Below, piece by piece: positions 7,705 to 14,190 of a stretch of 42,165 nucleotides of DNA; position 1 is the stretch's first letter; the number at the start of each line of letters is the position of its first letter. Below the pieces are notes generated by a model. That model was not told the DNA's origin, made no database searches, and saw nothing but the letters and a program-made list of their open reading frames with translations. The stretch lies in IMG/VR virus record IMGVR_UViG_3300028837_004139, positions 1-42,165 of that record; one strand, written 5' to 3'. The DNA is from a virus. The translations under genes and the position numbers were made by a program.

Positions 7705-8276
7705 TTTATCGCCTCCAAAAACTCCTGTTTAACATGGGGCATTACTAAAAAATACCCTTTAAAAGAGTTCATTACGACTCTGGCTGTAGTCTCTACTCCT
7801 CTACATTGCATACAGCCGTGATCGCCTATTACAGTACAACCGCAACCGTGAGGTTCAAGTTTAGTCATGATGAAGTCGGTGATTTCTTCTGTAATATCTT
7901 CTTGAAGCTTCCAGCCTGAGGCTATGTAATCAACTATCCTGGCTAATTTAGAAAGCCCTACGACACGGTTTTTAGGTATATAGCCTACGTGAACGGTATA
8001 GTGGACTCGTTCGAGATGATGAGGACAGCGTGACCAGGCTTCATGGCCTTTTAGGATTACCATTTGATCGTAATCTGCTGGGAAAACGGGAAGCTCAGGT
8101 TCTGAAGCTTGGACTTCTTCACGGAGCATTTTAGCCATTCTAGTGGGAGTGTCGATGAAGTTAGGATCGGAAGTGTCGATGTTTAGGCTTTCTAGAAGAT
8201 CTGCAACTGCTCGTTCGGTTGTACGGGGCTTCCAGAGTTTAGAGGCTTTAGTTAGGATCTGGAGGTCTTTTTTCAT
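7701..8276 (-). CDS. folE: GTP cyclohydrolase I (FolE)
   Basis: FolE turns GTP into dihydroneopterin triphosphate, the first step of both folate and 7-deazaguanine synthesis. The 191-residue protein has the zinc ligands C84 and H87 (RCPHHLE) and C155 (DHGCMQCRG), plus HVGYIPKNRVVGLSKLARIV. The usual RRLQxQERLT segment reads SGWKLQEDIT, so it is a divergent phage form. It is coupled to neighbours by ATGA overlaps on both sides. With queD, queE and queC in the same genome, its role is most likely supply of preQ0 rather than folate. Confidence 0.95.
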   Translation of the reverse strand: MKKDLQILTKASKLWKPRTTERAVADLLESLNIDTSDPNFIDTPTRMAKMLREEVQASEPELPVFPADYDQMVILKGHEAWSRCPHHLERVHYTVHVGYIPKNRVVGLSKLARIVDYIASGWKLQEDITEEITDFIMTKLEPHGCGCTVIGDHGCMQCRGVETTARVVMNSFKGYFLVMPHVKQEFLEAIK

Positions 8277-8572
8277 TTATTTTCCTCTTGGAAGGATTTT
8301 AGTATCTTGTTTATACTCTTTTTAGATATATAGACCGCATGACCTTTATGATTCCTCCCCATTGCATCTATACAAAGGTCTCTGTCAAATGGATAGTCTC
8401 TGAGAAGTGAGTTGATATAGTACTCACAAGGCCAGCCGAAGCTTATTATTTTACCATAGTAGCCGTACTTATCCTTTTCTTGGTTGTGCCCCTTCCTGAT
8501 CTGAATGCGCTTGACAAACTTGTTCCCAGCGGCGTCAAAAGCATCAACATCCTTTTCTTTTAGTACCTCCAT
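8273..8572 (-). CDS. Hypothetical protein (99 aa)
   Basis: A basic, mixed alpha/beta protein with no recognised family. It shares an ATGA overlap with folE downstream and begins one base after the end of the upstream Cys-rich gene. Features include KFVKRIQIRKGHNQEKDKYG and a C-terminal SKKSINKILKSF helix. Its place between folE and small zinc-type genes says only that it is part of the early operon. Confidence 0.65.
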   Translation of the reverse strand: MEVLKEKDVDAFDAAGNKFVKRIQIRKGHNQEKDKYGYYGKIISFGWPCEYYINSLLRDYPFDRDLCIDAMGRNHKGHAVYISKKSINKILKSFQEENK

Positions 8573-8573
8573 T

Positions 8574-8801
8574 CTATTCCTCCATTGATTTAAAATCTTT
8601 ACATCTTAAGCTTAGCTTTAATAATTTCTTACTTCTATTATACCGAAGGTATTGTATAGAATAAGTTTTCATAAAACCATCCCATGTTTGCCAATGGTTT
8701 TTAGAGCAAAAGGCTCTAGGCTCTTTAGCAAATGCTTTACAGTGGAAACAATTAAAGCATACACGGAAGGGTTTTAAGGTATTGTTTTCTTTACGGCCCA
8801 T
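8574..8801 (-). CDS. Small Cys-rich protein (75 aa)
   Basis: A basic protein with CFNCFHCKAF near residues 15-24, then C32 and a late C65, a spacing that suggests a zinc-binding fold. No family is recognised. It resembles the 68-residue protein at 9817-10023 in overall plan (N-terminal CxxC, a middle Cys next to an Asn-His/Trp segment, a late Cys), so the two may be distant relatives. It sits in the leftward operon with short spacing on both sides. Confidence 0.6.
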   Translation of the reverse strand: MGRKENNTLKPFRVCFNCFHCKAFAKEPRAFCSKNHWQTWDGFMKTYSIQYLRYNRSKKLLKLSLRCKDFKSMEE

Positions 8802-8804
8802 TTT

Positions 8805-9044
8805 TCAAGTAGTAACAAACTCACCATTCTCTCTTACTCCATAATACCCTTCAATTTCAGGAAGACCGTGCTTGAGCGCAACAGCATGACAGGCCTTTTT
8901 TGCATCAACTGTGACTGTATCTCTTTTTATTCCTTCAGCAACGGAGAAGACAATCATTATGTCTCCTGGCTTCCAGCCTCCTGAAGCGATTCGTCGCAAC
9001 GCTTCGAGCTCTTTTACCGTAGCGAAAACTTCGGTTCCTTTCAT
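8805..9044 (-). CDS. Hypothetical protein (79 aa)
   Basis: A 79-residue protein (MKGTEVFATVKELEALRRIASGG..., ending YYGVRENGEFVTT) with no recognised family. An AAAAGGAGGATAAAAG site lies just before the ATG. This ribosome site immediately follows the 12-bp closing stem and T-run of the structured element at 9065-9141, so the leader could control this gene. The N-terminal helix and short strands suggest a compact soluble protein. Confidence 0.65.
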   Translation of the reverse strand: MKGTEVFATVKELEALRRIASGGWKPGDIMIVFSVAEGIKRDTVTVDAKKACHAVALKHGLPEIEGYYGVRENGEFVTT

Positions 9045-9064
9045 CTTTTATCCTCCTTTTAAAA

Positions 9065-9141
9065 AAGCTAGCAGTGAGTCAGCCTGTCTAACCCGATGCT
9101 GACCTACCTATGGGACGTAGCGCAAAGGCCACTGCTAGCTT
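9065..9141 (-). ncRNA. Candidate structured RNA / cis-regulatory leader (three-way junction)
   Basis: A perfect 12-bp closing stem (9065-9076 with 9130-9141) encloses two smaller hairpins: 9078-9083 with 9098-9103 (6 bp) and 9104-9107 with 9117-9120 (4 bp). On the minus strand the closing stem is followed by six T residues and then the ribosome site of the 79-residue gene. The geometry is tRNA-like at first sight, but there is no T-loop or anticodon arm. It could be an attenuator, a riboswitch-like leader or a stable small RNA. No known family is recognised. Confidence 0.45.
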
Positions 9142-9206
9142 AGAAAAGCAGCTACAGGCTCCTGGCACCTATACTTTGTAATAGTATTTGACAAAGTAAC
9201 ACCTCA

Positions 9207-9244
9207 CTTATTAAAAGGTAGACCTTTCGGCCTACCTTGATAAG
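9207..9244 (-). terminator. Long hairpin with GAAA tetraloop
   Basis: Read on the minus strand, a 10-bp stem (one G-U pair) is closed by a GAAA tetraloop and extended by a further 5-bp stem after a small internal loop. A short TTTT follows the main stem. It may be a weak intrinsic terminator or an RNA-stabilising or processing hairpin. The wobble pair exists only on the minus strand, which favours a leftward transcript. Confidence 0.45.
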
Positions 9245-9354
9245 CTACCTGCTCCCCCACTCCCGTCTTAAAGACAGCTGCTTAAGATTTGTTAACTGAT
9301 CCCCCTCCTGTTTATAAGCCACCAACCACTAAGTCGTAGCTATCAGTTAACCCT

Positions 9355-9813
9355 CTAGGCTGAAAAATTCTGCAGCCTGTTTCTCTTTGTACCTTGGTAG
9401 GTATCTATGATAGCCTCAGCACCGAAATCAGTGCCTATAGTATCCTGCAAGATCGCAAAGAGATCTTCCTCTGAATAATCGCCATCAGGAATAGGCTCTC
9501 CCATACAAGCTTGGTAGAAAACATCTGCTCTCCAAACGGAGTTTTCTTGTAAAGGAAAGTTATCGACTACCTTCTGGCCAAGCATTTCCTCATTATCGCC
9601 CTCGGTGACAATGGCGGTCATAAAGGCATTCTTGGCATCGCTGGATTTAGAATCTGCTATCTTCCAGCCTGATACTTTGAATTTGTAGAACCCTGGCTCC
9701 ACGATGGCACCAGCTCTTGTTGATTGATCAACTTTAATCATCTTGGTTTCACCTCCTTTCTTGGTGGATTTTTTTTTAGGAGCTTTAGGCTCCTTTTTAC
9801 GCTTTTTTACCAT
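9355..9813 (-). CDS. DUF669-like phage protein, candidate ssDNA-binding protein
   Basis: The core (from about residue 25) has the layout of DUF669-type phage proteins: a short N-terminal segment, GFYKFKVSGWKI, a beta-rich body (FMTAIVTEGDNEEMLGQKVVDNFPL) and a C-terminal YQGTKRNRLQNFSA. These often replace ssDNA-binding protein in phages. It lies directly downstream of a Sak4-like ATPase, which supports that role. The first 24 residues are a highly basic Lys-rich tail. Two starts each have a good ribosome site: ATG 9813 (GGAG) and in-frame ATG 9741 (AAAGGAGGT). Two isoforms, with and without the basic tail, are therefore possible. Confidence 0.68.
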   Translation of the reverse strand: MVKKRKKEPKAPKKKSTKKGGETKMIKVDQSTRAGAIVEPGFYKFKVSGWKIADSKSSDAKNAFMTAIVTEGDNEEMLGQKVVDNFPLQENSVWRADVFYQACMGEPIPDGDYSEEDLFAILQDTIGTDFGAEAIIDTYQGTKRNRLQNFSA

Positions 9814-9816
9814 GAG

Positions 9817-10023
9817 CTATCTCCTTTTAAAGAGGCAGCATGTGCCATAACTATTTCTACTTCTAGGTGAGGATCTAAACTTGTAAACCCCTTTGTAGGT
9901 AAAGTCTTCGATCCAGTTCTCTGGACTGAGGCACTTTCCAAATATACCAAGGTACCGTTTAAACCATTTACAGTCTAGGCAGGAGACTTTTTCAGGAGTT
10001 GATTTTTTTGATAAGCTTTTCAT
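9817..10023 (-). CDS. Small Cys-rich protein (68 aa)
   Basis: A basic 68-residue protein with CLDCKWFKR at 15-23, then GKCLSPENW and a late CC pair. This is a plausible zinc-binding knuckle common in phage mini-proteins. It overlaps the end of the Sak4-like gene by 32 bases and is followed closely by the DUF669-like gene, so it belongs to the recombination/replication operon. No defined family is recognised. Confidence 0.62.
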   Translation of the reverse strand: MKSLSKKSTPEKVSCLDCKWFKRYLGIFGKCLSPENWIEDFTYKGVYKFRSSPRSRNSYGTCCLFKRR

Positions 10024-10696
10024 AATTAGCCTCCTCTAGCATATCGAGATTAGTCGATCTATCGCCAGCGATTACTATGCCGTAGGTAGGATCTGGGACG
10101 GTTAAGAGCATAACTCTTTGTTTGAACTCTTTAGCCTCTTTGTCTCTGTATCTTTCCCGGAAAACATAAAAGACTTCATCGATGATTGCCGGCATGTCTC
10201 GAGCTAAGCGTCCTGGTAGATCAGGGTCGATTTGGTTTAGTTCTCGGGCCGGGCCTTTTATAGTAACAACATGGTCGTTGCACTCGAAAATAGATGTATA
10301 AGGCAATTCAGTAGCTCTTATAACAACATTTCTAACCTTGTCAGCGTTAAGCATCCAGTCATGGATAACTGGAACCTCCCGGTTGGAGTCTTTGAGAATA
10401 TCAATTATGCAGAGTCTGGATAAATAAGTCAGAGAAGACCAGATAACTGTTTCAATATTAGGATCTTTTTTCTTTAGCCTCGTGATGAGAGGAGTAACCT
10501 CTGGCCAGTGGTTTATTTTAACGAAAGGGTGTTTGAATCTTCTAATAGAAGCCAAGCCTCCTATGGGACCTGGTTCTGTAGCGATAAAAAGAGGCTTAGG
10601 CCATTGGGCTGAGAAAGTAGTCTTGCCGTTTTTAGAAGGTCCGTAGAAGAGATAAGACCAATGTTCAGGTGGATCGCCTAGGGTCTGGTATTCCAT
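9992..10696 (-). CDS. Sak4-like P-loop ATPase (phage recombination)
   Basis: A 234-residue RecA-like ATPase with Walker A GPSKNGKTT (residues 19-27) and a Walker B-like strand ETVIWSSLTYL, in the AAA_24/Sak4 style. Sak4 proteins are phage single-strand-annealing or RecA-like recombinases that work with ssDNA-binding proteins. Here a DUF669-like gene follows within 0.3 kb and a RecB/Cas4-type nuclease lies 1.6 kb upstream, so the three probably form a recombination/replication set. The start has AAGGAG seven bases upstream. Length and motifs fit the family well. Confidence 0.82.
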   Translation of the reverse strand: MEYQTLGDPPEHWSYLFYGPSKNGKTTFSAQWPKPLFIATEPGPIGGLASIRRFKHPFVKINHWPEVTPLITRLKKKDPNIETVIWSSLTYLSRLCIIDILKDSNREVPVIHDWMLNADKVRNVVIRATELPYTSIFECNDHVVTIKGPARELNQIDPDLPGRLARDMPAIIDEVFYVFRERYRDKEAKEFKQRVMLLTVPDPTYGIVIAGDRSTNLDMLEEANYEKLIKKINS

Positions 10697-10747
10697 TCTA
10701 AGGCTCCTTTATACTTTTAATGTTGATAGAGCTCTCTCTGCAGCTCC

Positions 10748-10990
10748 CTAACCATTATCACGGTTGTACAGTTCGGGGTAAAGTTCATCCCCTGACAGGT
10801 CGACTTTCATTACACGGCCTTTAAGATAGTCGAAATATATACGACCTTTGCAGTTGTCTAAGAGCTCTTAAGCTTCATCTCTCGTCATAGGCTCTGGGTT
10901 GAAGTGTAAGAATCCTAGCCCCTGTGGCTTGCTGCAGTTGTAAAGAGCAGCTAGTACTTCAGCTTTGTTGTACTCCGCTAGATTTATCAT
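10748..10990 (-). pseudogene. Small phage protein interrupted by in-frame TAA (80 codons)
   Basis: The start ATG (10990, AAAGGAG upstream) opens a frame reading MINLAEYNKAEVLAALYNCSK, which is recognisably a conserved phage/prophage small protein. It meets TAA at 10868-10870 after 40 residues. The same frame continues without shift through FDYLKGRVMKVDLSGDEL to RDNG and a TAG at 10748-10750, which matches how I remember intact relatives ending. The gene is therefore broken by one substitution or read through. A downstream ATG in the second half could allow a short C-terminal product. Confidence 0.6.
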
Positions 10991-11309
10991 TTTCTTTTCT
11001 CCTTTCATCTAAATAAAGCGTAAGCTTCTTAATCCAAAAAGCATACGAATAACAACCAGGGCCTTTTTGGATTTTGGTCATTAAGAGATCTAATAATTCC
11101 TTAGGACTACGTCCTTTAGCCCATTCTCCTATATCCATACAACCTTTGCAAAGGACTTGGTCGATGGTCCAGTAGCCTTCGCCTTTTAAAGATACATGGC
11201 ATTTGTCACAGGTTCCGGTCATTTCGGTTCTCCTCCCCCAAAATACATTATCGAATTCATCTTCACGTCCGCAGGAGCGCTTATCTTCGCCGAATGAAAT
11301 AAAGGACAT
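10959..11309 (-). CDS. Zinc-ribbon protein
   Basis: The core has two CxxC knuckles, CDKC (~34-37) and CKGC (~54-57), about 20 residues apart, a classic zinc ribbon, followed by a helical C-terminal half. Function unknown. Two starts are credible: ATG 11309 with GGAGGTTTAAAAGA upstream, and ATG 11222 (residue 30) with GGAGGAG seven bases upstream. The shorter form would start four residues before the first CxxC and is typical of phage zinc ribbons. It follows queD by five bases and overlaps the next small gene by 32 bases. Confidence 0.68.
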   Translation of the reverse strand: MSFISFGEDKRSCGREDEFDNVFWGRRTEMTGTCDKCHVSLKGEGYWTIDQVLCKGCMDIGEWAKGRSPKELLDLLMTKIQKGPGCYSYAFWIKKLTLYLDERRKENDKSSGVQQS

Positions 11310-11313
11310 TCTT

Positions 11314-11664
11314 TTAAACCTCCGCCCATGATGTTGGTGTTTCGTATACTCGGACGCTATCTATTTCCCTTGTAGGCTTTCTACTTAGCAAAAAATAGAG
11401 CTCGTCGCTTATATATCTAACTAAGTTCTCCGCAGTTGGGTTAAGGAGATAGTCGTTTAGAGTAGAGTGATCGAGTTTACTAGCTACAGTGTTGAGACAA
11501 GATTTTAAATGCTGAAAATCTATAACCATTCCAGTACCAGGATCTACAGATCCTTTTACTACTATCCTAACCAACCATCTATGCCCGTGCATTTTTGAGC
11601 AGGGGCCAGGATGATTAGGAAGGTAATGAGCAGCATCGAAATGTTGGGTTATGGAAACTTTCAT
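11314..11664 (-). CDS. queD: 6-carboxy-5,6,7,8-tetrahydropterin synthase QueD
   Basis: QueD converts dihydroneopterin triphosphate to 6-carboxytetrahydropterin, step two of preQ0 synthesis. The 116-residue T-fold protein shows the zinc histidines H13 (FDAAH), H26 and H28 (HGH), the catalytic cysteine C22 (CSKMHGH), the LDHSTLND segment and PTAENL with the substrate-binding Glu. All are characteristic and intact, and the length is typical. A GGAGG-type site precedes the ATG. It sits between a small membrane protein and a zinc-ribbon gene in the leftward block. Confidence 0.95.
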   Translation of the reverse strand: MKVSITQHFDAAHYLPNHPGPCSKMHGHRWLVRIVVKGSVDPGTGMVIDFQHLKSCLNTVASKLDHSTLNDYLLNPTAENLVRYISDELYFLLSRKPTREIDSVRVYETPTSWAEV

Positions 11665-11676
11665 TTTTTCCTCCTT

Positions 11677-12045
11677 TTAAAAGTATAGTTTTATTCCTAC
11701 GCTATAATTATGATGTACGCATTTCAGTGACCCCGCTATCCAAATTCCTAGCCAAACCTTTCTAAGGTTGGAAGGAAGCCAGTCAGCAATTAGGGCGCTG
11801 ACTAAGGTGGTTGTAAGGAAGTATATAGGGATATACTCTTTACCGTGCTTCTCAACTCCGTGGTTTATCATGGGATTTTTTTCATGCCACTTGGGCTCAC
11901 TGAAAATATATCTCGTCTGCAAACAATCTATAGCTTTAGAGGCTATTAAGACTCCAAGTAAAGCTTTGTCCTTTGTATCCCAATCTTCTGCTAAGCAAAG
12001 AGTTGGGGTAGAGAGTATTAAGACGATTAAAAGTAGCTTCCTCAT
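11677..12045 (-). CDS. Membrane/exported protein, DUF5658-like (tentative)
   Basis: A 122-residue protein with a clear signal peptide (MRKLLLIVLILSTPTLCLA, cleavage likely before ED), then two or three hydrophobic segments (KALLGVLIASKAID; YIPIYFLTTTLVSALIAD; VWLGIWIAGSL). The pattern AIDCLQTRYIF followed by NPMI is reminiscent of DUF5658 membrane proteins, but this is weak. The ATG follows directly on the stop of the 83-residue gene, so it is probably coupled. Its function is unknown; it would sit in the host inner membrane. Confidence 0.65.
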   Translation of the reverse strand: MRKLLLIVLILSTPTLCLAEDWDTKDKALLGVLIASKAIDCLQTRYIFSEPKWHEKNPMINHGVEKHGKEYIPIYFLTTTLVSALIADWLPSNLRKVWLGIWIAGSLKCVHHNYSVGIKLYF

Positions 12046-12046
12046 T

Positions 12047-12298
12047 TTAGATTTTGCTGCTTTTTATTAGGATCAGCTTGGCCTTTAAGCAAGTGGCGAT
12101 CTCTGATTTTTCTCGCTTCTGTATCTCTGCTTCTCTAAAGGCTTCTTCAGTATCTCTTTTGGCCTCTTCTTTGTCCTTTGCGAGCATCATGCCTATCATA
12201 GAGCTCATCATAGCACTTGAGATATCTTTACTCTCCCAAGTGGCTACAGCCTCAATTAGAATCTCTAAATCTTCTTTTGTCAGGTCTTTTGTATCCAT
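12047..12298 (-). CDS. Hypothetical coiled-coil protein (83 aa)
   Basis: A charged helical protein: an acidic N-terminal helix (LTKEDLEILIEAVATWES), a Met-rich middle (MMSSMIGMMLA) and a long Glu/Lys coiled-coil-like stretch. A GAGG site precedes the ATG. The opposite strand also has an open frame, but codon phase, ribosome site and operon direction favour the minus strand. It is tightly packed between the nuclease gene and the membrane protein. No family is recognised. Confidence 0.6.
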   Translation of the reverse strand: MDTKDLTKEDLEILIEAVATWESKDISSAMMSSMIGMMLAKDKEEAKRDTEEAFREAEIQKREKSEIATCLKAKLILIKSSKI

Positions 12299-12311
12299 TT
12301 TTTCCTCTTAT

Positions 12312-13181
12312 TTATGAATTATCAAACCTCTGTAAAAAACCATTATACCCTCTTAGATCCGGAGGACCTGTGGCTGCGCTGTAGTAAGTATTAACGAAAT
12401 CATTGCGAAGAGGCTCGTTGTCGATGTCGCAAATGGGTCTATAAGGGCATTCACCGCCTATTAGGGAGATACATTGGAAGAGATTTCTTCTATGTGTAGG
12501 AGGTCTGTCGAGAGTATCGTGAAGCGTAGCTATCCCATAAGCTGTTTCTACAATAAAAATCTTGTAGCGATTTATATATTTCTGAGGCACTATAACCTCT
12601 TCACGATGGAATTGAGGGGTCTTGGTCTTTATAATCATATCATAAATTACCCCTTCAGCCTCTGGCGTCAGGAGCATATAGCCTAAGGTCTGAGGATCTT
12701 TATGAAACATTTGAAGCATTCGCTTGTTTAAGGCTCCGGCTGTTTTTCGCTCTAAGATTTGACTGCCCTTCATAGCATCTTTACGGCCTGTGTAGAGGAC
12801 TTTACAGGAGGTGCCATCTGAATAGTCTATCTTTCCGACTTCTAGTTCAACCGAACCTTGTTCTATATCATGAATATCATCCTCGAAGCCATACTTGGCA
12901 AAATAAGCCTGAACAAGCTCCCAAGATTTACTAAGCTGTAACTGAGTATCATCAGAAGGAGAAGGATGGTCCATCAGGACATATTCGACAAGAATCTCAT
13001 GGACTTTATCTAGATCCTTACACGTATTTCCTAAGGCTAAGCCTAAATGAACCAGATCACCTATTACAAAATAATCCGGCCGTTGCTTGGGAACCAAGAG
13101 GTCTATATAAGCCAGTTTGTACTTCTCTGCACAGGTCCTGAACGACGCCATTGACGATCTCGTCAGAGACAATTTTTCCAT
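12312..13181 (-). CDS. PD-(D/E)XK nuclease, RecB/Cas4-like
   Basis: The 289-residue protein has the RecB-family layout: an N-terminal SxxxSFRTCAEKYKL with Cys17, a conserved His in IGDLVHLGLALG (~45), the catalytic TGRKDAMKGSQILERKTAG (Asp135, Glu144, Lys146), a following QTLGYML motif, and a C-terminal cysteine group C237, C245, C251. Together with Cys17 this can hold a 4Fe-4S cluster, as in Cas4 and AddB. It probably processes DNA ends in recombination with the Sak4-like ATPase. The start has AAGGAGCTTAAATC directly upstream, which is strong support despite a 125-base overlap with the preceding frame. Confidence 0.85.
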   Translation of the reverse strand: MEKLSLTRSSMASFRTCAEKYKLAYIDLLVPKQRPDYFVIGDLVHLGLALGNTCKDLDKVHEILVEYVLMDHPSPSDDTQLQLSKSWELVQAYFAKYGFEDDIHDIEQGSVELEVGKIDYSDGTSCKVLYTGRKDAMKGSQILERKTAGALNKRMLQMFHKDPQTLGYMLLTPEAEGVIYDMIIKTKTPQFHREEVIVPQKYINRYKIFIVETAYGIATLHDTLDRPPTHRRNLFQCISLIGGECPYRPICDIDNEPLRNDFVNTYYSAATGPPDLRGYNGFLQRFDNS

Positions 13182-13383
13182 GATTTAAGCTCCTTAGTAA
13201 TTTTACTGCTATCCAAGGCTGGTGTCTACAGTCCTTTCTAAGACAAGAGCCTTGGAGGCATTTGCATTTGAGAGTATGGTTATAGAAACCAAACTTATCC
13301 TCTGGAGCTAAGCTTAGTATAGGATGATCTTTTTGGCTCGGGGGCTTTGGATTTTGGAATGGTCGATGTAGGTTCTTTTTCAT
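13057..13383 (-). CDS. Hypothetical Cys-rich protein (108 aa)
   Basis: The N-terminal two thirds contain a compact cysteine group (CKCLQGSCLRKDC, around residues 40-52) and a short helix, suggesting metal binding. The last ~41 codons overlap the nuclease gene in another frame, and the start lies 89 bases inside the preceding gene without a clear ribosome site. Both facts lower confidence. The interval between those two genes (13182-13294) is otherwise empty, and the cysteine pattern argues for a real product. Confidence 0.45.
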   Translation of the reverse strand: MKKNLHRPFQNPKPPSQKDHPILSLAPEDKFGFYNHTLKCKCLQGSCLRKDCRHQPWIAVKLLRSLNHGKIVSDEIVNGVVQDLCREVQTGLYRPLGSQATAGLFCNR

Positions 13384-13555
13384 AGTGATATGATACTTTT
13401 TTCAAGAGTTGTAATGCTTTACCAGGACTGAGGTTGTAAAGTCTCATGATATTAAGAGCATGGCCTCCGTCGAGGTGATATATATAATTTACTCCATTGA
13501 TACTTACACCCATCTGGTTTTCGTAGGAGTATCTGATTTTAAAGTCTAAAGGCAT
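13295..13555 (-). CDS. Hypothetical protein (86 aa)
   Basis: The first ~60 residues look like a small folded domain (SINGVNYIYHLDGGHALNIM, then LSPGKALQLLKKVSYHYEK). The tail is Pro/Ser/Lys-rich and probably disordered. The start overlaps the stop of the 27-residue membrane peptide gene as TAATG. No family is recognised. The C-terminal tail overlaps the following Cys-rich frame by 89 bases. Confidence 0.55.
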   Translation of the reverse strand: MPLDFKIRYSYENQMGVSINGVNYIYHLDGGHALNIMRLYNLSPGKALQLLKKVSYHYEKEPTSTIPKSKAPEPKRSSYTKLSSRG

Positions 13556-13638
13556 TATTTCTTTCTCTTAGGCTTTAGAATTAGATAGAGAATTATAAAT
13601 CCTCCGAATATTAGGATGGTGGTAAGGGTATAGGTCAT
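13555..13638 (-). CDS. Single-span membrane micropeptide (27 aa)
   Basis: The frame encodes MTYTLTTILIFGGFIILYL followed by a basic Lys/Arg tail, an ideal single transmembrane helix with a positively charged end. It is framed by overlapping starts and stops: the upstream gene ends two bases before its ATG and its TAA overlaps the next ATG. Such micropeptides are common in phages, but their role is unknown. Confidence 0.45.
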   Translation of the reverse strand: MTYTLTTILIFGGFIILYLILKPKRKK

Positions 13639-13639
13639 C

Positions 13640-13813
13640 TTAGTCCTTATTTCCATCTATAAGGACGTCTCTAATATCTGCTAGGAGCCTAATAAAAAGA
13701 GGCATTGCTGAGGCTATGGCGCAGATGGCTGCCTCACTTTCTTCTTCAGATTGTAAACTGTCCAACGTTCCAGAATATTTTCTTAATAATTCTTCTCTTG
13801 ATAGAAACTCCAT
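13640..13813 (-). CDS. Hypothetical protein (57 aa)
   Basis: A short helical protein (MEFLSREELLRKYSGTLDSL, then an acidic stretch, then AAICAIASAMPLFIRLLADI) with a strong AGGAGG site upstream of the ATG. The middle is amphipathic rather than a clear membrane span. It is linked head-to-tail with neighbours in a run of very small genes. No family is recognised. Confidence 0.5.
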   Translation of the reverse strand: MEFLSREELLRKYSGTLDSLQSEEESEAAICAIASAMPLFIRLLADIRDVLIDGNKD

Positions 13814-13822
13814 CTTATCCTC

Positions 13823-13975
13823 CTAATTCTTAACTATATCAAAAAACTTACCATCTTGATAAGGCTTTATTTTTAACTTTAAAGCCTTTAAAACTCTAAG
13901 CACCGAGATAACCTTACGGTTATCGCTTAGTAGATGCTCTAAAATATAAGGCTGTTTCCAGTTGGATCTGTACAT
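13823..13975 (-). CDS. Hypothetical basic protein (50 aa)
   Basis: A 50-residue basic protein (MYRSNWKQPYILEHLLSDNR, ending FFDIVKN). It has GGAGG before the ATG, and the ATG overlaps the upstream stop as TAATG. A 7-bp hairpin lies inside the coding region. No family is recognised; the helical first half could bind nucleic acid, which is a guess. Confidence 0.45.
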   Translation of the reverse strand: MYRSNWKQPYILEHLLSDNRKVISVLRVLKALKLKIKPYQDGKFFDIVKN

Positions 13976-14190
13976 TATCTCCTCCCTTTTAAAGATCTAT
14001 AAAAAGCTCTACGTCTCTGAGCCTTTTGCATTACTCTTAGATTCTTTTTGAAAGTCTGAGATCTACCAGTAAATCTTTCACCAGGATTGTTAGAGAGTTG
14101 CGGTAAGGCTGAAAGCTGAGTATGTGATTTCATTTCTGCTAAAGCTTGCAGTAAATAGGGCATAAAGTTCGTTATACCTTTATTCAACAT
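13975..14190 (-). CDS. Hypothetical basic protein (71 aa)
   Basis: A strongly basic protein ending in KAQRRRAFYRSLKGRR, with an N-terminal helix (LLQALAEMKSH) and a Gly/Pro-containing linker. A GGAGGATAGAGAAG site precedes the ATG and is encoded by the end of the upstream membrane peptide gene. Its charge suggests nucleic-acid binding, but there is no recognised domain. Confidence 0.55.
   Translation of the reverse strand: MLNKGITNFMPYLLQALAEMKSHTQLSALPQLSNNPGERFTGRSQTFKKNLRVMQKAQRRRAFYRSLKGRR

Larger units (their letters stand above)
9045..9354 (-). other. 310-base non-coding interval with dense inverted repeats
   Basis: No gene is seen on either strand. The interval contains at least five perfect or near-perfect inverted repeats: 9065-9076/9130-9141 (12 bp), 9172-9178/9192-9198 (7 bp), 9215-9224/9229-9238 (10 bp), 9291-9300/9342-9351 (10 bp), and a long-range 8-bp pairing 9146-9153/9276-9283 that encloses two of the others. 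Read on the minus strand this would be a multi-branched RNA between the ssDNA-binding-like gene and the 79-residue gene. Some stems may act as terminators or processing sites. Confidence 0.6.

Noticed and set aside
9065-9141. tRNA gene
   Set aside because: The closing stem and inner hairpins look clover-like, but no T-loop (TTCRA), anticodon arm or D-loop fits on either strand, and the stem is 12 bp.
9045-9354. preQ1 riboswitch controlling the deazaguanine genes
   Set aside because: None of the compact preQ1-I pattern or larger preQ1-II/III layouts that I know is visible, and the downstream gene is not a recognised queuosine gene.
12054-12317. Plus-strand frame opposite the 83-residue protein
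   Set aside because: Ser/Ile/Leu-rich antisense of a Glu/Lys coiled coil, against operon direction, no ribosome site.
13057-13181. Shortening the RecB-like nuclease to avoid the 125-base overlap
   Set aside because: The first ATG has an excellent ribosome site and the N-terminal Cys17 motif expected of the family, so the long overlap is accepted.
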